Below are positions 1 to 7,661 of a DNA stretch of 37,988 nt, one piece after another. Below the pieces are notes generated by a model. That model made no database searches. It worked only from the letters and a program-made list of their open reading frames with translations, and was not told the DNA's origin. The position numbers and the translations under genes were made by a program. Position 1 is the stretch's first letter. Each line of letters starts with the position of its first letter. The DNA is from DASPKS01 sp035628035 (GTDB lineage: Bacteria > Bacteroidota > Rhodothermia > Rhodothermales > Rubricoccaceae): positions 1-37,988 of the forward strand of contig DASPKS010000173.1 of assembly GCA_035628035.1 (NCBI GenBank), given 5' to 3'.

Positions 1-1205
1 AAATCACCCAGCGAAAGCGCCGGCGCCTCGATGTGCAGGTCGATCCGATCGAGCAGCGGGCCGCTGATGCGCGAGCGATAACGCTGAATCTGCGTCGGCG
101 TGCAGCGGCATTCGTGCCTGGTGTCGCCCAGGTAGCCGCACGGGCAGGGATTCATCGCGGCCACGAGCATGAACGCGCACGGAAGCGTCACTTTGCCCGC
201 GCTGCGCGAAATCGTCACGTCGCCGTCCTCGAGCGGCTGCCGGAGGACTTCCAGCGCGGAGCGCTTGAACTCGGGCAGCTCGTCGAGGAAGAGCACGCCG
301 TTGTGGGCGAGGGAGATCTCGCCGGGCATCGGGTTGGGGCCGCCGCCGCAGAGGCCCGCGTTCGAGATGGTGTGGTGCGGGGCGCGGAACGGCCGCGTCG
401 CCACGAGCCCGCGCCGCGCCGACCCGTTGAGCACGCCGCCGACGGAGTGGATCTTCGTCGTCTCCAGCGCCTCGTCGGGCGTGAGGGGCGGGAGGATCGT
501 CGGGAGGCGGCGGGCGAGCATGGTCTTGCCTGCACCGGGCGGGCCCACCATGAGCACGTTGTGGCCGCCGGCCGCCGCCACTTCCAGGGCGCGCTTGATC
601 CCCTCCTGCCCGCGCACGTCGGAGAAGTCCACGGCGTCGGTGCGCGCCTCGTCGAAGAGGGTGTCGAGGTCGCGGCGGAAGGGGGTGCCGCGCCCTTCGG
701 CCAGCAGGCGGTATGCCTCCTCCAGCGTCCGGACGGCGTAGACCTCCAGCCCCTCCACGACCGACGCCTCGGGCGCGTTGTCGACCGGGACGACGACGCC
801 GCGCCGCCCGTCGCGCCGCGCGCCGGCCGCCATCGGGAGCACGCCGCGCACGGGGCGGAGCGAACCGTCGAGGGAAAGCTCGCCGACGATCACGAGGTCG
901 TCGAGCGCGCGTTGCTCGATGCCCGCGCCGAGGGCGGCGAGGAGGCCGAGCGCAAGGGGGAGGTCGTAGGCGCTCCCCTCCTTCCGCACGTCGGCCGGCG
1001 CGAGGTTGACGGTGATGCGCCCGCGCGGGCTGGGCAGGCCGGCGTTCTTGAGCGCGGCCCACACGCGGTCGCGGCTCTCGCGCACGGCCCCGTCGGGGAG
1101 GCCCACGACGGTCCACGCCGGGAGCCCCGGCTCGATGTGGGTCTCGATCTCGATGGGGAGCGCGTCGACGCCGTGGACGGCGCCGCTCCAGACGCGGGAG
1201 AGCAT
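1..1205 (-). CDS. comM: YifB/ComM family Mg chelatase-like AAA+ ATPase, C-terminus cut by window edge
   Basis: Reading leftward from the ATG at 1205, 401 uninterrupted codons run off the window at base 1. The N-terminus (MLSRVWSGAVHGVDALPIEI) and the following 140 residues match the ChlI/Lon-like N-terminal domain of YifB/ComM. A Walker A motif GPPGAGKT sits at residues 221-228, a Walker B-like FLDELPEF follows near residue 300, and the family signature NPCPCGYLGD lies near residue 351. The family is about 500 residues long, so roughly 100 residues including the C-terminal Mg_chelatase_C region are outside. In naturally competent bacteria ComM is a hexameric branch-migration helicase that helps integrate incoming DNA. 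No competence gene is next to it here, so that role is known of the family and only inferred for this gene. There is no clear ribosome binding site before the start. Confidence 0.95.
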   Translation of the reverse strand, partial: MLSRVWSGAVHGVDALPIEIETHIEPGLPAWTVVGLPDGAVRESRDRVWAALKNAGLPSPRGRITVNLAPADVRKEGSAYDLPLALGLLAALGAGIEQRALDDLVIVGELSLDGSLRPVRGVLPMAAGARRDGRRGVVVPVDNAPEASVVEGLEVYAVRTLEEAYRLLAEGRGTPFRRDLDTLFDEARTDAVDFSDVRGQEGIKRALEVAAAGGHNVLMVGPPGAGKTMLARRLPTILPPLTPDEALETTKIHSVGGVLNGSARRGLVATRPFRAPHHTISNAGLCGGGPNPMPGEISLAHNGVLFLDELPEFKRSALEVLRQPLEDGDVTISRSAGKVTLPCAFMLVAAMNPCPCGYLGDTRHECRCTPTQIQRYRSRISGPLLDRIDLHIEAPALSLGD

Positions 1206-1280
1206 GGGCTCGGCGGTGGGGGGGTGCCCATCCAGACACCTCACCCCGCCCGGACGTAACGCCGCGCCTGTTTTTTTCCT

Positions 1281-1499
1281 TTACTCCATCACCTGCCGCG
1301 CCAGCCGCACGGCGACGTACCCCATCACGCCGAAGACGACGGCGTAGAGCGTGGGGTCTTCGTAAGCCCGCCCGGCGACGGCCTCGAACACGAGCGCCGA
1401 CAGCCCCGCGGCGAGGCCCCCGCCGAGGGCGAAGACGACGAGGTACACGAAGTAGAGCACGAGCGCCCGGACGGGCGCGAGCTTCGGACGCGCTTCCAT
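1281..1499 (-). CDS. Small membrane protein, unknown function
   Basis: A 72-residue protein with two predicted hydrophobic segments, about residues 10-38 (rich in L, V, A and G) and 51-66, a basic N-terminus (MEARPKLAPVRA) and a short charged tail. I do not recognise a family. It begins 25 bases after the stop of the diheme cytochrome lipoprotein and reads the same way, with comM 75 bases further on, so it is probably cotranscribed with the redox genes upstream. It could be a small partner of that membrane complex or simply a hitchhiking hypothetical. Codon composition (G/C at third positions) fits a real gene. Confidence 0.7.
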   Translation of the reverse strand: MEARPKLAPVRALVLYFVYLVVFALGGGLAAGLSALVFEAVAGRAYEDPTLYAVVFGVMGYVAVRLARQVME

Positions 1500-1524
1500 A
1501 GGGGTAAGGGAAAGGGGGAAAAAG

Positions 1525-2022
1525 TCAGCCGCCGCTGCCGCCCTCCTCGGGCGCCGGCGCGCTTGTCTGCGGCTGGGGCTCGCCGCGATGACACGTCCAG
1601 CACGTGACGCGGGGGTTGTGGAGCCCCTCGATGTCGGGGAGGATGTCGCGGTTGAGCTCCGCCGTCATGCGCATCATGTCGCGGGCGACGTCCTTGTGGG
1701 GGTTGGCGTCGGAGGGGAAGTCGGGCGGCTCGCCTTCGGCCCCGCGGGCGTGGCAGAACGTGCACCGCACCCCGAGCGCGCGCCCGAACCCCTGCATCAC
1801 GGCCATCAAGCGGTCGTGGCTGATAGAGTCGGGCAGGACCTCGAGGTTCTCGAACCCGCCCGAGGTATCCGCCGCCGCGGCCGTCGGCGACGAAGCGGGC
1901 GTGGCCGGAGCAGGCACGCCGGCGGGCGGCGCGGGGGCCGGCGTCGGCGCGGGGTTGCCCGCGTAGGCCGCGGCGCAGGCGCCGAGGAGCAGGACGAGCG
2001 AGAGCGGGAGCAGGAGGCGCAT
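1525..2022 (-). CDS. Diheme c-type cytochrome lipoprotein, reaction-centre cytochrome c (CytoC_RC)-like
   Basis: I place the start at the ATG at 2022, which gives a clean lipoprotein signal (MRLLLPLSLVLLLGAC) with the lipidated Cys at residue 16; an in-frame ATG at 2085 would put 21 non-signal residues in front. A Pro/Ala-rich linker (about 23-55) leads to a domain with two haem-binding CxxCH motifs, CTFCH at 87-91 and CWTCH at 141-145. A Met-rich helix (DMMRMTAELN, from about 115) precedes the second haem and could supply axial ligands, as in photosynthetic reaction-centre cytochrome c subunits. Non-phototrophic Bacteroidota and Acidobacteria carry many such proteins as generic periplasmic electron carriers. 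It follows the Fe-S membrane protein by 59 bases, so I infer that it passes electrons to or from that protein on the outer face of the inner membrane. Confidence 0.88.
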   Translation of the reverse strand: MRLLLPLSLVLLLGACAAAYAGNPAPTPAPAPPAGVPAPATPASSPTAAAADTSGGFENLEVLPDSISHDRLMAVMQGFGRALGVRCTFCHARGAEGEPPDFPSDANPHKDVARDMMRMTAELNRDILPDIEGLHNPRVTCWTCHRGEPQPQTSAPAPEEGGSGG

Positions 2023-2081
2023 CGTGGTGGCGAGAAGGGGCCGTGCAATGTCCGGCACGGGCGCGTTCCGATGCAACGGGG

Positions 2082-3461
2082 TCACCGGCTACCGTCGGCG
2101 GGCTCCTCCAGCACGTCGAGGTCGCCGATGAGGTTGAGGTGGGCCGAGCCGAAGCGGCCCTCCTGCGGGCCGTTCTCTAGGCGGAGCACGCCGCGCGGGC
2201 ACACCGTCGCGCACATGCCGCAGCCGACGCACGAGGCGCGGATCACGCTCTGCCCCCGCTGCGCGTACCACCGCACGTCGATCCCCATCTCGCAGTACGT
2301 CGAGCAGTTCCCGCACGCGATGCACTGCCCGCCGTTCGTCGTGATGCGGAAGCGAGAAAAAAACCGCTGTTGCAACCCGAGGATCGCCGCCATCGGGCAG
2401 CCGAACCGGCACCACACGCGGCTCCCCATGAGCGGGTAGAACCCGACGCCGATCACGCCGGAGAAGATGGCCCCGATGTAGAAGCCGTACCACTTCGCCA
2501 GGGCGCTCGACGCGCCGCCGAGGAGCCCCCATGCCCGGTCGGCCCACAGCAGCCCCGTCGTCACGACGATGAACAAGAGGATGCTGTGGATGAGCACGCG
2601 CTCGACGCGCCACGCGCGGGTGCTCTTGTCGGAGAGGTGGCGGTACGGATCGCCCGCCGTCTCGGCCAGCCCGCCGCACCCGCACACCCACGAGCAGTAC
2701 CACCGCTTCCCGAAGAAGTAGGTGAGGACGGGCGTCGCGATCAGGATGAGCACGGCGCCCCAGAACAGCATGAACGCGCCGAGCCGCCCCTCGCTCAGGA
2801 GGTACTCGGCGGTGGGCGGGAAGAAGAGGTCGTAGTCGAGCGGCCAGAAGTAGTGGAAGTACAGCTCGGGCTCCCGGAAGCGCACGAGGAGCTGCGGGAT
2901 GAGGAAGGCGAAGCCGAGCTGGAAGAACATCACGCTCAGCGTGCGGACCACCTGGTACTTCGTGTGCCGGTACTTGAGGAGCGCGCGCACGCCCATCACG
3001 AGCACGGCCGCTGTGTAGATCGTCCCGTAGAGGAACCACTGGTTCGCCGCCGCGCCGTGGATCGTGTAGCTCAGCGGGTCCACCACGCGGATGAGGCCGT
3101 CGAGCAAGTGCGGGTACCAGTAGAGGAGCACGTAGAGCCCCGTGAGCAAGAGGCCGAGCACCCACCCCACCGGCCCGCGCGCCTGGTTGGAGGAGAACAT
3201 GGTAGCCTCGTTCCGCACACCAGGCGGGAGCCGACGGTACCGGTCCACCACGTACAATAGCCCGCCGCCGACGGTGAGTCCGCCGCCGAGCGTGAACATC
3301 GGGACGGGGTAGCGCGCCGCGAGGTCGGAGAAGAGGCAGACGAGCAGGACGAGCAGCCCGGCGGCGAGCGCGGCGAGCATCGCCTTCTGGAAGGGCGTCG
3401 CCTCGTAGGCCGGGTTCTCGGCCAGCGCGAGCGAGGGGTTGAAGACGGGGACGTCAGCCAT
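2082..3461 (-). CDS. Polytopic membrane Fe-S protein, NapH/NosR/CcoG-like, two C-terminal 4Fe-4S clusters
   Basis: The ATG at 3461 gives 459 residues; the same frame stays open upstream to 4079, but that part lies on top of the oxidoreductase gene and does not look like protein. About eight hydrophobic segments can be seen, between residues 26 and 345. Two Cys motifs typical of the Fer4_5/NapH superfamily follow transmembrane segments: CSWVCGC at 256-262, where the usual CxxxCP has Gly in place of Pro and an extra Cys, and CRFGCP at 351-356. Two classical 4Fe-4S motifs lie in the C-terminal soluble part, CIACGNCSTYC (380-390) and CVGCGMCATVC (411-421). Relatives such as NosR, NapH and RdxA/CcoG carry electrons across or along the membrane. 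The gene starts 8 bases after the FAD oxidoreductase and precedes a diheme cytochrome, which suggests an NAD(P)H-to-periplasm route. Substrate and direction are unknown. Confidence 0.85.
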   Translation of the reverse strand: MADVPVFNPSLALAENPAYEATPFQKAMLAALAAGLLVLLVCLFSDLAARYPVPMFTLGGGLTVGGGLLYVVDRYRRLPPGVRNEATMFSSNQARGPVGWVLGLLLTGLYVLLYWYPHLLDGLIRVVDPLSYTIHGAAANQWFLYGTIYTAAVLVMGVRALLKYRHTKYQVVRTLSVMFFQLGFAFLIPQLLVRFREPELYFHYFWPLDYDLFFPPTAEYLLSEGRLGAFMLFWGAVLILIATPVLTYFFGKRWYCSWVCGCGGLAETAGDPYRHLSDKSTRAWRVERVLIHSILLFIVVTTGLLWADRAWGLLGGASSALAKWYGFYIGAIFSGVIGVGFYPLMGSRVWCRFGCPMAAILGLQQRFFSRFRITTNGGQCIACGNCSTYCEMGIDVRWYAQRGQSVIRASCVGCGMCATVCPRGVLRLENGPQEGRFGSAHLNLIGDLDVLEEPADGSR

Positions 3462-3469
3462 GCGCGGCC

Positions 3470-4858
3470 TCAGAGGTGGAGCGACGCGCGGAGGGGCGTC
3501 TTCGCCGCGTTCCCGCGCATGGGCAGCCGCGCCATCCACTCGCGCCAGCCGCGCCGGGCCTGGACGCGTACCCATGTCCCGTGCTGCCGGTTGTAGGCCT
3601 CGACGAGAGCGGGGGCTACTTCGCGCGTGAGCTCCGGGTCGAAGTCGGCCGAGGGCAGCGCGGCCAGCACGGCCTCGACACCCCACCCCGCCTCGATCCA
3701 CGCGGCCCACACGGCGTGGCGGTGCCGCGCCCCCATCACGCTCACGCCTACGACGCGGCGCTGCCCGTCCGTCTCGTGCTGGAGGCGGGCGGCGGCGCGC
3801 CCGTCGGGGTGCTCCCAGTAGAGCGTGCTTTCGCCTTCGGGCGGCCGGAGGTCGATGCGCCCGTACGTCTGGTACTCGACGTCGAAGAACTTGGCGGAGT
3901 TGTAGAACACACCCGGCCGGTACGGGCGCGGGTGCCCCAGGATGGCGTGGGCGGCGAAGGCGCCGTGTGCGCGGGCGGTGTACCAGAGCTGCTCGACGGG
4001 CTTCCGGCCGGGGAGCGGCTCGCGGAACTCCGCGCAGTCGCCCGCCGCGAACACGTCGGGCGCGCTCGTCCGGAAGCACCGGTCCACGAGCACCCCCCGG
4101 TTGAGCTCGATCCCGCTCTCGCGGAGGAAGTCCACGTTGGGCCGGACGCCCGTCGTGAGGCCGACGAACTGCGCCGGGATCTCCTCCCCTGTCGTCGTCA
4201 CCGCCGCGCGGACGCGCCCGCCTTCATCGCCGACGAGGCGCTCCAGCTCGGTGCTCGTCCGGAGGTCGATGCCGTGGCGCCGGGTCTCGCGCTCGACGAG
4301 CCGGCCCTCCTCTTCGGGGAGGAAATGCCCCATCGCCCACGGCTCCCGGATCAGGAAGGTCACGTGGACGCCGCGCGTGTGGAGCATCTCGGCCATCTCG
4401 ACCCCGATGAGCCCGCCCCCCACCACGACGGCGCGCTCGACGCCGCGCGTGGCGGCCTCCATCCGGTCGAGGTCCTGGAGGTGGTAGAGCCCCTGCACGC
4501 CGTGGAGGTCCTGCCCCGGCCAGCCGAAGAACATCGGGACCGAGCCGGTGGCGAGGAGAAGCCTGTCGTACCCGAGCGGCTCGCCGCTGCGGAGGTGGAG
4601 CTGCTTCGCCGCCACGTCCACCCGCTCCACGCGGTCATGGACGAGGTGGAGCCGGTTCTTCCCCCAGAAGCCGCGCTCGTAGGGCTCCAGGTGGCCGCGC
4701 GTGAGCTGGCCCATGTAGGCGTACATGAGCGCCGTGCGCGCGAAGAAGTGCTCGGCCTCGTCGGAGACGAGCGTGATGCGCGCCGACGGGTCGCGCTGGC
4801 GGACGTACCGCGCGGCCGTCACGCCGGCCACGCCGTTGCCGAGGACGACGAGGTGCAA
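3470..4858 (-). CDS. FAD-dependent pyridine nucleotide-disulfide oxidoreductase
   Basis: This 462-residue flavoprotein has the FAD Rossmann motif GNGVAG at residues 7-12, the second nucleotide-binding motif GGGLIG at 147-152, an ATG segment near 104, and the FAD-closing AGDCAE at 272-277. It resembles NADH-dependent rubredoxin, nitrite and CoA-disulfide reductases, and I see no redox-active CxxxxC pair of the glutaredoxin or lipoamide type. The C-terminal 130 residues are less familiar and may form a partner-binding domain. It is the first gene of a minus-strand run with the Fe-S membrane protein and the diheme cytochrome, so I infer that it feeds electrons from NAD(P)H into the membrane protein. 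A TACTTTCC box at 4882-4889 lies 24 bases before the start and may be its -7 element. Confidence 0.88.
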   Translation of the reverse strand: MHLVVLGNGVAGVTAARYVRQRDPSARITLVSDEAEHFFARTALMYAYMGQLTRGHLEPYERGFWGKNRLHLVHDRVERVDVAAKQLHLRSGEPLGYDRLLLATGSVPMFFGWPGQDLHGVQGLYHLQDLDRMEAATRGVERAVVVGGGLIGVEMAEMLHTRGVHVTFLIREPWAMGHFLPEEEGRLVERETRRHGIDLRTSTELERLVGDEGGRVRAAVTTTGEEIPAQFVGLTTGVRPNVDFLRESGIELNRGVLVDRCFRTSAPDVFAAGDCAEFREPLPGRKPVEQLWYTARAHGAFAAHAILGHPRPYRPGVFYNSAKFFDVEYQTYGRIDLRPPEGESTLYWEHPDGRAAARLQHETDGQRRVVGVSVMGARHRHAVWAAWIEAGWGVEAVLAALPSADFDPELTREVAPALVEAYNRQHGTWVRVQARRGWREWMARLPMRGNAAKTPLRASLHL

Positions 4859-4989
4859 GGGGGGCTCCGGTCGAAGGAGGGGGAAAGTAGACGCGCGCGA
4901 GGCCTCCGTCGCCGGACGCGCCCTGGGGGCGGATTATTGCCTCCGCCCGCGCGATATTCCCCTAGCCCATCACGATCTGCCCCTCTCGC

Positions 4990-5874
4990 ATGACGTACGG
5001 CATCATCGGCAACACGGGAAAGGAAGGCCTCTGGGAGGCCGTCGCCGCCCTCACCCGGTGGCTCTACCGGAAGGGGGTCGCCTTCCGCATCCACCGCCCG
5101 CTCGCGCACGGGCTCGCCGAGCGCGGGCTCGTGGACTCCGCCTTCGAGGGGGAGTACGCGACCGACGACCCCGCCGGCGACGCCGACATCCTCCTCTCCT
5201 TCGGCGGCGACGGGACGCTCCTCCACAGCGCGCACCACGTCGGCACGCGGAACACGCCCATCCTGGGGGTGAACATCGGCCGGCTCGGGTTCCTCGCCAA
5301 GGTGGAGGTGCAGGAGCTAGAGGAGGCGCTGGAGCAGGTCGAGGCGGGCAACTGGGCCGTCGAAGAACGGATGGCGCTGGAGGTCACCTTTGAAGGGGCT
5401 GCGCCCGCCCTCCCCCCCCGCGCGCTCAACGACCTCGTCGTGGACAAGAGCGGCTCGACGAGCATGATCGCCATCGAGGCCCTCGTCGACGGCGACCTCC
5501 TCAACACGTACTCCGCCGACGGCCTCATCGTCGCCACGCCGACGGGCTCGACGGCCTACAACCTCTCGGTGGGGGGGCCCATCCTCATGCCCGGCAGCGG
5601 CGTCGTCGTCGTGACGCCCATCGCGCCGCACACCCTCACGGCGCGGCCCATCGTGCTCTCGAACCGCGTCGAGGTCACGCTCCGCGTGACGACGCGGGGG
5701 CATCCCTACGTCGTGGCCGTGGACGGCCTCAGCACCGAGATCGACGGCGAGGCCGACGTGACGATCCGCATCCGCCGCGCTGCCGAGCCCGTGCGGCTCG
5801 TCGCGCTCCCGGGGCAGGACTACTTCGCCACGCTCCGCGACAAGCTGAAGTGGGGCCAGCGGCCCGTCTTCTAG
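4990..5874 (+). CDS. nadK: NAD kinase
   Basis: A 294-residue cytosolic enzyme that phosphorylates NAD to NADP. The diagnostic GGDGT lies at residues 72-76, NIGRLGFL at about 95-102, the ALNDLVVDKSG segment at 145-155, and the second signature DGLIVATPTGSTAY at 177-190. Length and motif order are normal for the bacterial NAD kinase family. The gene is divergent from the FAD oxidoreductase with 131 bases between them; a TATTCCCC box at 4955-4962 is 27 bases before the ATG and could be a weak -7 element. No ribosome binding site is visible, as for most genes here. Confidence 0.97.
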   Translation: MTYGIIGNTGKEGLWEAVAALTRWLYRKGVAFRIHRPLAHGLAERGLVDSAFEGEYATDDPAGDADILLSFGGDGTLLHSAHHVGTRNTPILGVNIGRLGFLAKVEVQELEEALEQVEAGNWAVEERMALEVTFEGAAPALPPRALNDLVVDKSGSTSMIAIEALVDGDLLNTYSADGLIVATPTGSTAYNLSVGGPILMPGSGVVVVTPIAPHTLTARPIVLSNRVEVTLRVTTRGHPYVVAVDGLSTEIDGEADVTIRIRRAAEPVRLVALPGQDYFATLRDKLKWGQRPVF

Positions 5875-5884
5875 GGGCCATCCC

Positions 5885-5915
5885 TTGCTTTAGCAACTAC
5901 CGTTTCTTACCGTTA
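5885..5915 (+). promoter_or_regulatory. Putative promoter with phased TACCGTT repeats
   Basis: This is a short AT-richer patch in a very GC-rich region. TTG at 5885-5887 is followed after 20 bases by TACCGTTACG at 5908, which resembles the Bacteroidota arrangement of a -33 TTG and a -7 TAnnTTTG. The -7 box ends about 28 bases before the ATG at 5944. TACCGTT occurs twice, at 5898-5904 and 5908-5914, exactly one helical turn apart, so a regulator site is also possible. The TTGCTTTAGCAA at the left end is an imperfect palindrome. Confidence 0.4.
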
Positions 5916-5943
5916 CGGCTGCCTCGGGCGTGCCTCCCTGCCC

Positions 5944-6285
5944 ATGCGCCTTTCCCTATTGCTCCTCGGGGCCCTCCTCCTGGCGGCGCCCTCTGCCCCA
6001 CCCCGCGTCGTTACCGGCACCATCCACTATGTGCCGGCCCGCCACGGCCTCACGTGCGCCCTCTTCGTGGTGGAGGACCTGGATGGACATATCGTCCTGA
6101 CGCAGCAGACCGCGCTCGTCCTCCTCGAAGACTGGGAGATCACTGGGCCGCTGGGGACCTACGGTACGGGCGCCTTCGCGGCGGGCCCGCGCGGCACCGC
6201 CGGGACGGCCCTCCGCGCCCACGTGGACGACTTCGGCCTCGCGGCCTCCGAGTCGGCCGCCCTCATCCGGGAGGGGTGCTATTGA
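5944..6285 (+). CDS. Small exported protein, unknown function
   Basis: A 113-residue protein. The first 18 residues (MRLSLLLLGALLLAAPSA) are a typical signal peptide, so the product should be periplasmic or secreted. The mature part looks mainly beta (alternating hydrophobics such as VVTGTIHYVP and ITGPLGTYGTGAF) with single Cys residues near 36 and the end (EGCY) that could form a disulfide. I do not recognise the family. It ends 6 bases before the stop of the convergent gene at 6292 and has its own candidate promoter. Confidence 0.65.
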   Translation: MRLSLLLLGALLLAAPSAPPRVVTGTIHYVPARHGLTCALFVVEDLDGHIVLTQQTALVLLEDWEITGPLGTYGTGAFAAGPRGTAGTALRAHVDDFGLAASESAALIREGCY

Positions 6286-6291
6286 GGCCCC

Positions 6292-6627
6292 TCAGTCCGG
6301 CGGGGACGCGGCGGCGTACACGAGCACAAAGGACGTGAAGTCGGCGTAGCGGTCGGCCCGTTGCTCGGTCCATCCCTCGGGGAGGACCTCCGCGAGGGCG
6401 GCGGCCACCTCTGCAGCGGCCTCATCGGAGGCTTCCGCCGCCCCCTTCTCCGCGAGGCCGAACGCGCGCACGACCACGCCGGAGCCCCCCGCGAGCACGT
6501 CTACCGTCGCCCCGTGGGCGTCCAGCGCGGCGAGCCGCTGCTGGAACAGGCTGGCCACCGTGGTGGCCGACGCAGGCTCCTGGTCGGAGAGGCCTGTCTC
6601 CTCCGGCACGGTCGCATCCTCTGACAT
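6292..6627 (-). CDS. Unknown protein, LPEGW paralogue A
   Basis: A 111-residue soluble protein with an acidic, probably disordered N-terminus (about 1-20), a helix, two candidate strands (ATVDVLAGGSGVVVRAFGLA), an Ala/Glu-rich helix ending in VLPEGW, and a final strand TSFVLVYAAA. I do not recognise the family. It is clearly related to the protein at 12298-12741: both share V[DE]VLxxGxG[VI]VV, then a GL, a helix ending in LPEGW[TA]E, and FxLVY with similar spacing. Its start is set by a strong AGGAGG at 6636-6641, 8 bases before the ATG, which is unusual here. No membrane segment or catalytic motif is seen. Confidence 0.75.
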   Translation of the reverse strand: MSEDATVPEETGLSDQEPASATTVASLFQQRLAALDAHGATVDVLAGGSGVVVRAFGLAEKGAAEASDEAAAEVAAALAEVLPEGWTEQRADRYADFTSFVLVYAAASPPD

Positions 6628-6635
6628 CGGCGTTC

Positions 6636-6641
6636 CCTCCT
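6636..6641 (-). promoter_or_regulatory. Strong Shine-Dalgarno site AGGAGG
   Basis: On the minus strand AGGAGG sits 8 bases before the ATG at 6627. Most genes in this window have no such sequence, so this one fixes the start and suggests higher or differently controlled translation of the LPEGW protein. Confidence 0.6.
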
Positions 6642-6747
6642 AACGTGCGAAGGGGCCGATGGTACGAAGGTCCGCTAACGGGTTCTGTCGGGCGCCCGCT
6701 CGTCCTCTGGTCAGACCGTTTCCTACGGGGTGCTGACGGCGGGCTCT

Positions 6748-7521
6748 CTACTCGTCCGGGGGGGTGTAGTCATCGAGGGGCCGGACGACGAGCCAGAGCC
6801 GCTCGGTGGGACGGTCGGCCCACGGCGAGCCGTCGCCGTGGCGGCGCGGGGTGTCGGCGGCGGCCAGCCGGTCGAGCACGTCGAGCCCCTCGACGACCTC
6901 CCCGAACACGGTGTACTGGCGGTCGAGGAACGGCGTCCCGCCGCGCTCGGCGTACCGCTGCGCGATGTCGGGCGGGTAGGTGAACGTGGAGTCGCCCGTC
7001 ATCTGGCGAACGATCTCCTGCATCTGGAGGAGGTACGCCGGCGGGATCGGGCCGCGCCCCTGGACGAGGTAGAACTGGCTCCCCGACGAGGCCCGACGGG
7101 GGTTGATCTCGTCGGGCTGGCGCGCCGCGGCGAGGGCCCCGCGCACGTGGTAATGCCCGAGCTCGGCGGGGATGCTGTAGCCCGGGTCGCCCATCCCGTC
7201 GTTCTCGGCGAGCGTATCGCGGGTGTTGGGGTCGCCGCCCTGCACCATGAACCCCTCGATGACGCGGTGGAAGGCCGTCGAGTCGTAGAAGGCCTCCTGC
7301 GCGAGCCGCTTGAAGTTGTCGCGGTGGAGCGGGGTGTCGTCGAAGAGGCGGACGACGAGGCGCCCGCGCGGGGTCTCAAGGGCGTAATAGTTCGTCGCGG
7401 GGAGCGGCGTAGCGGGGGCCGGCGGCATCGTGTCGGCCGGCATCTGCGCGTGCGCGACGGGCGCGAGCAACGCGAGGGCGAGAACCCCGAAGGGCAACGC
7501 GGAGCGAGAGAAGGCGCGCAT
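6748..7521 (-). CDS. Exported cyclophilin-type peptidyl-prolyl cis-trans isomerase
   Basis: 257 residues. A signal peptide with an AxA-type end (PVAHAQ, about residue 26) and a Pro/Ala linker are followed by a cyclophilin domain from about residue 45 to 250. The active-site block FHRVI (84-88) with the catalytic Arg, and GFMVQGGDP (90-98), are intact. SSGSQFYLVQ matches the conserved region that closes the binding pocket. The Trp of human cyclophilin A is not obvious, as in many bacterial forms. It should act in the periplasm as a foldase. A perfect TAnnTTTG box (TAGGTTTG) lies 20 bases upstream. The signal-peptide DNA shares a 32-base near-identity with that of the hydrolase at 22271-23143. 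Confidence 0.93.
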   Translation of the reverse strand: MRAFSRSALPFGVLALALLAPVAHAQMPADTMPPAPATPLPATNYYALETPRGRLVVRLFDDTPLHRDNFKRLAQEAFYDSTAFHRVIEGFMVQGGDPNTRDTLAENDGMGDPGYSIPAELGHYHVRGALAAARQPDEINPRRASSGSQFYLVQGRGPIPPAYLLQMQEIVRQMTGDSTFTYPPDIAQRYAERGGTPFLDRQYTVFGEVVEGLDVLDRLAAADTPRRHGDGSPWADRPTERLWLVVRPLDDYTPPDE

Positions 7522-7540
7522 GGCGGGAATCAGGAGGGCC

Positions 7541-7548
7541 CAAACCTA
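7541..7548 (-). promoter_or_regulatory. Promoter -7 box TAGGTTTG of the cyclophilin gene
   Basis: On the minus strand TAGGTTTG is an exact match to the Bacteroidota -7 consensus TAnnTTTG and ends 20 bases before the ATG at 7521. The flanks (CGTAGGTTTGGGC) are the same as those in front of ppk. No clear -33 TTG is seen at the expected distance. Confidence 0.5.
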
Positions 7549-7661
7549 CGGCGGCCGCCGGCGCCTCACCGTAAGACGTGCGCGTACAAGAAGTCCCGGG
7601 GGTGTCCGACGGAACGGCCAATGCGGGTAGCGGGGTTGGAGGACCGCAGCGAACGGAGCGC

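Noticed and set aside
4..1239. A 411-codon minus-strand frame at the left edge
   Set aside because: It is one frame off the comM gene; the true frame carries the Walker motifs and runs off the window.
3462..4079. N-terminal extension of the Fe-S membrane protein
   Set aside because: The open frame upstream of 3461 overlaps the FAD oxidoreductase and translates to Arg-rich non-protein sequence.
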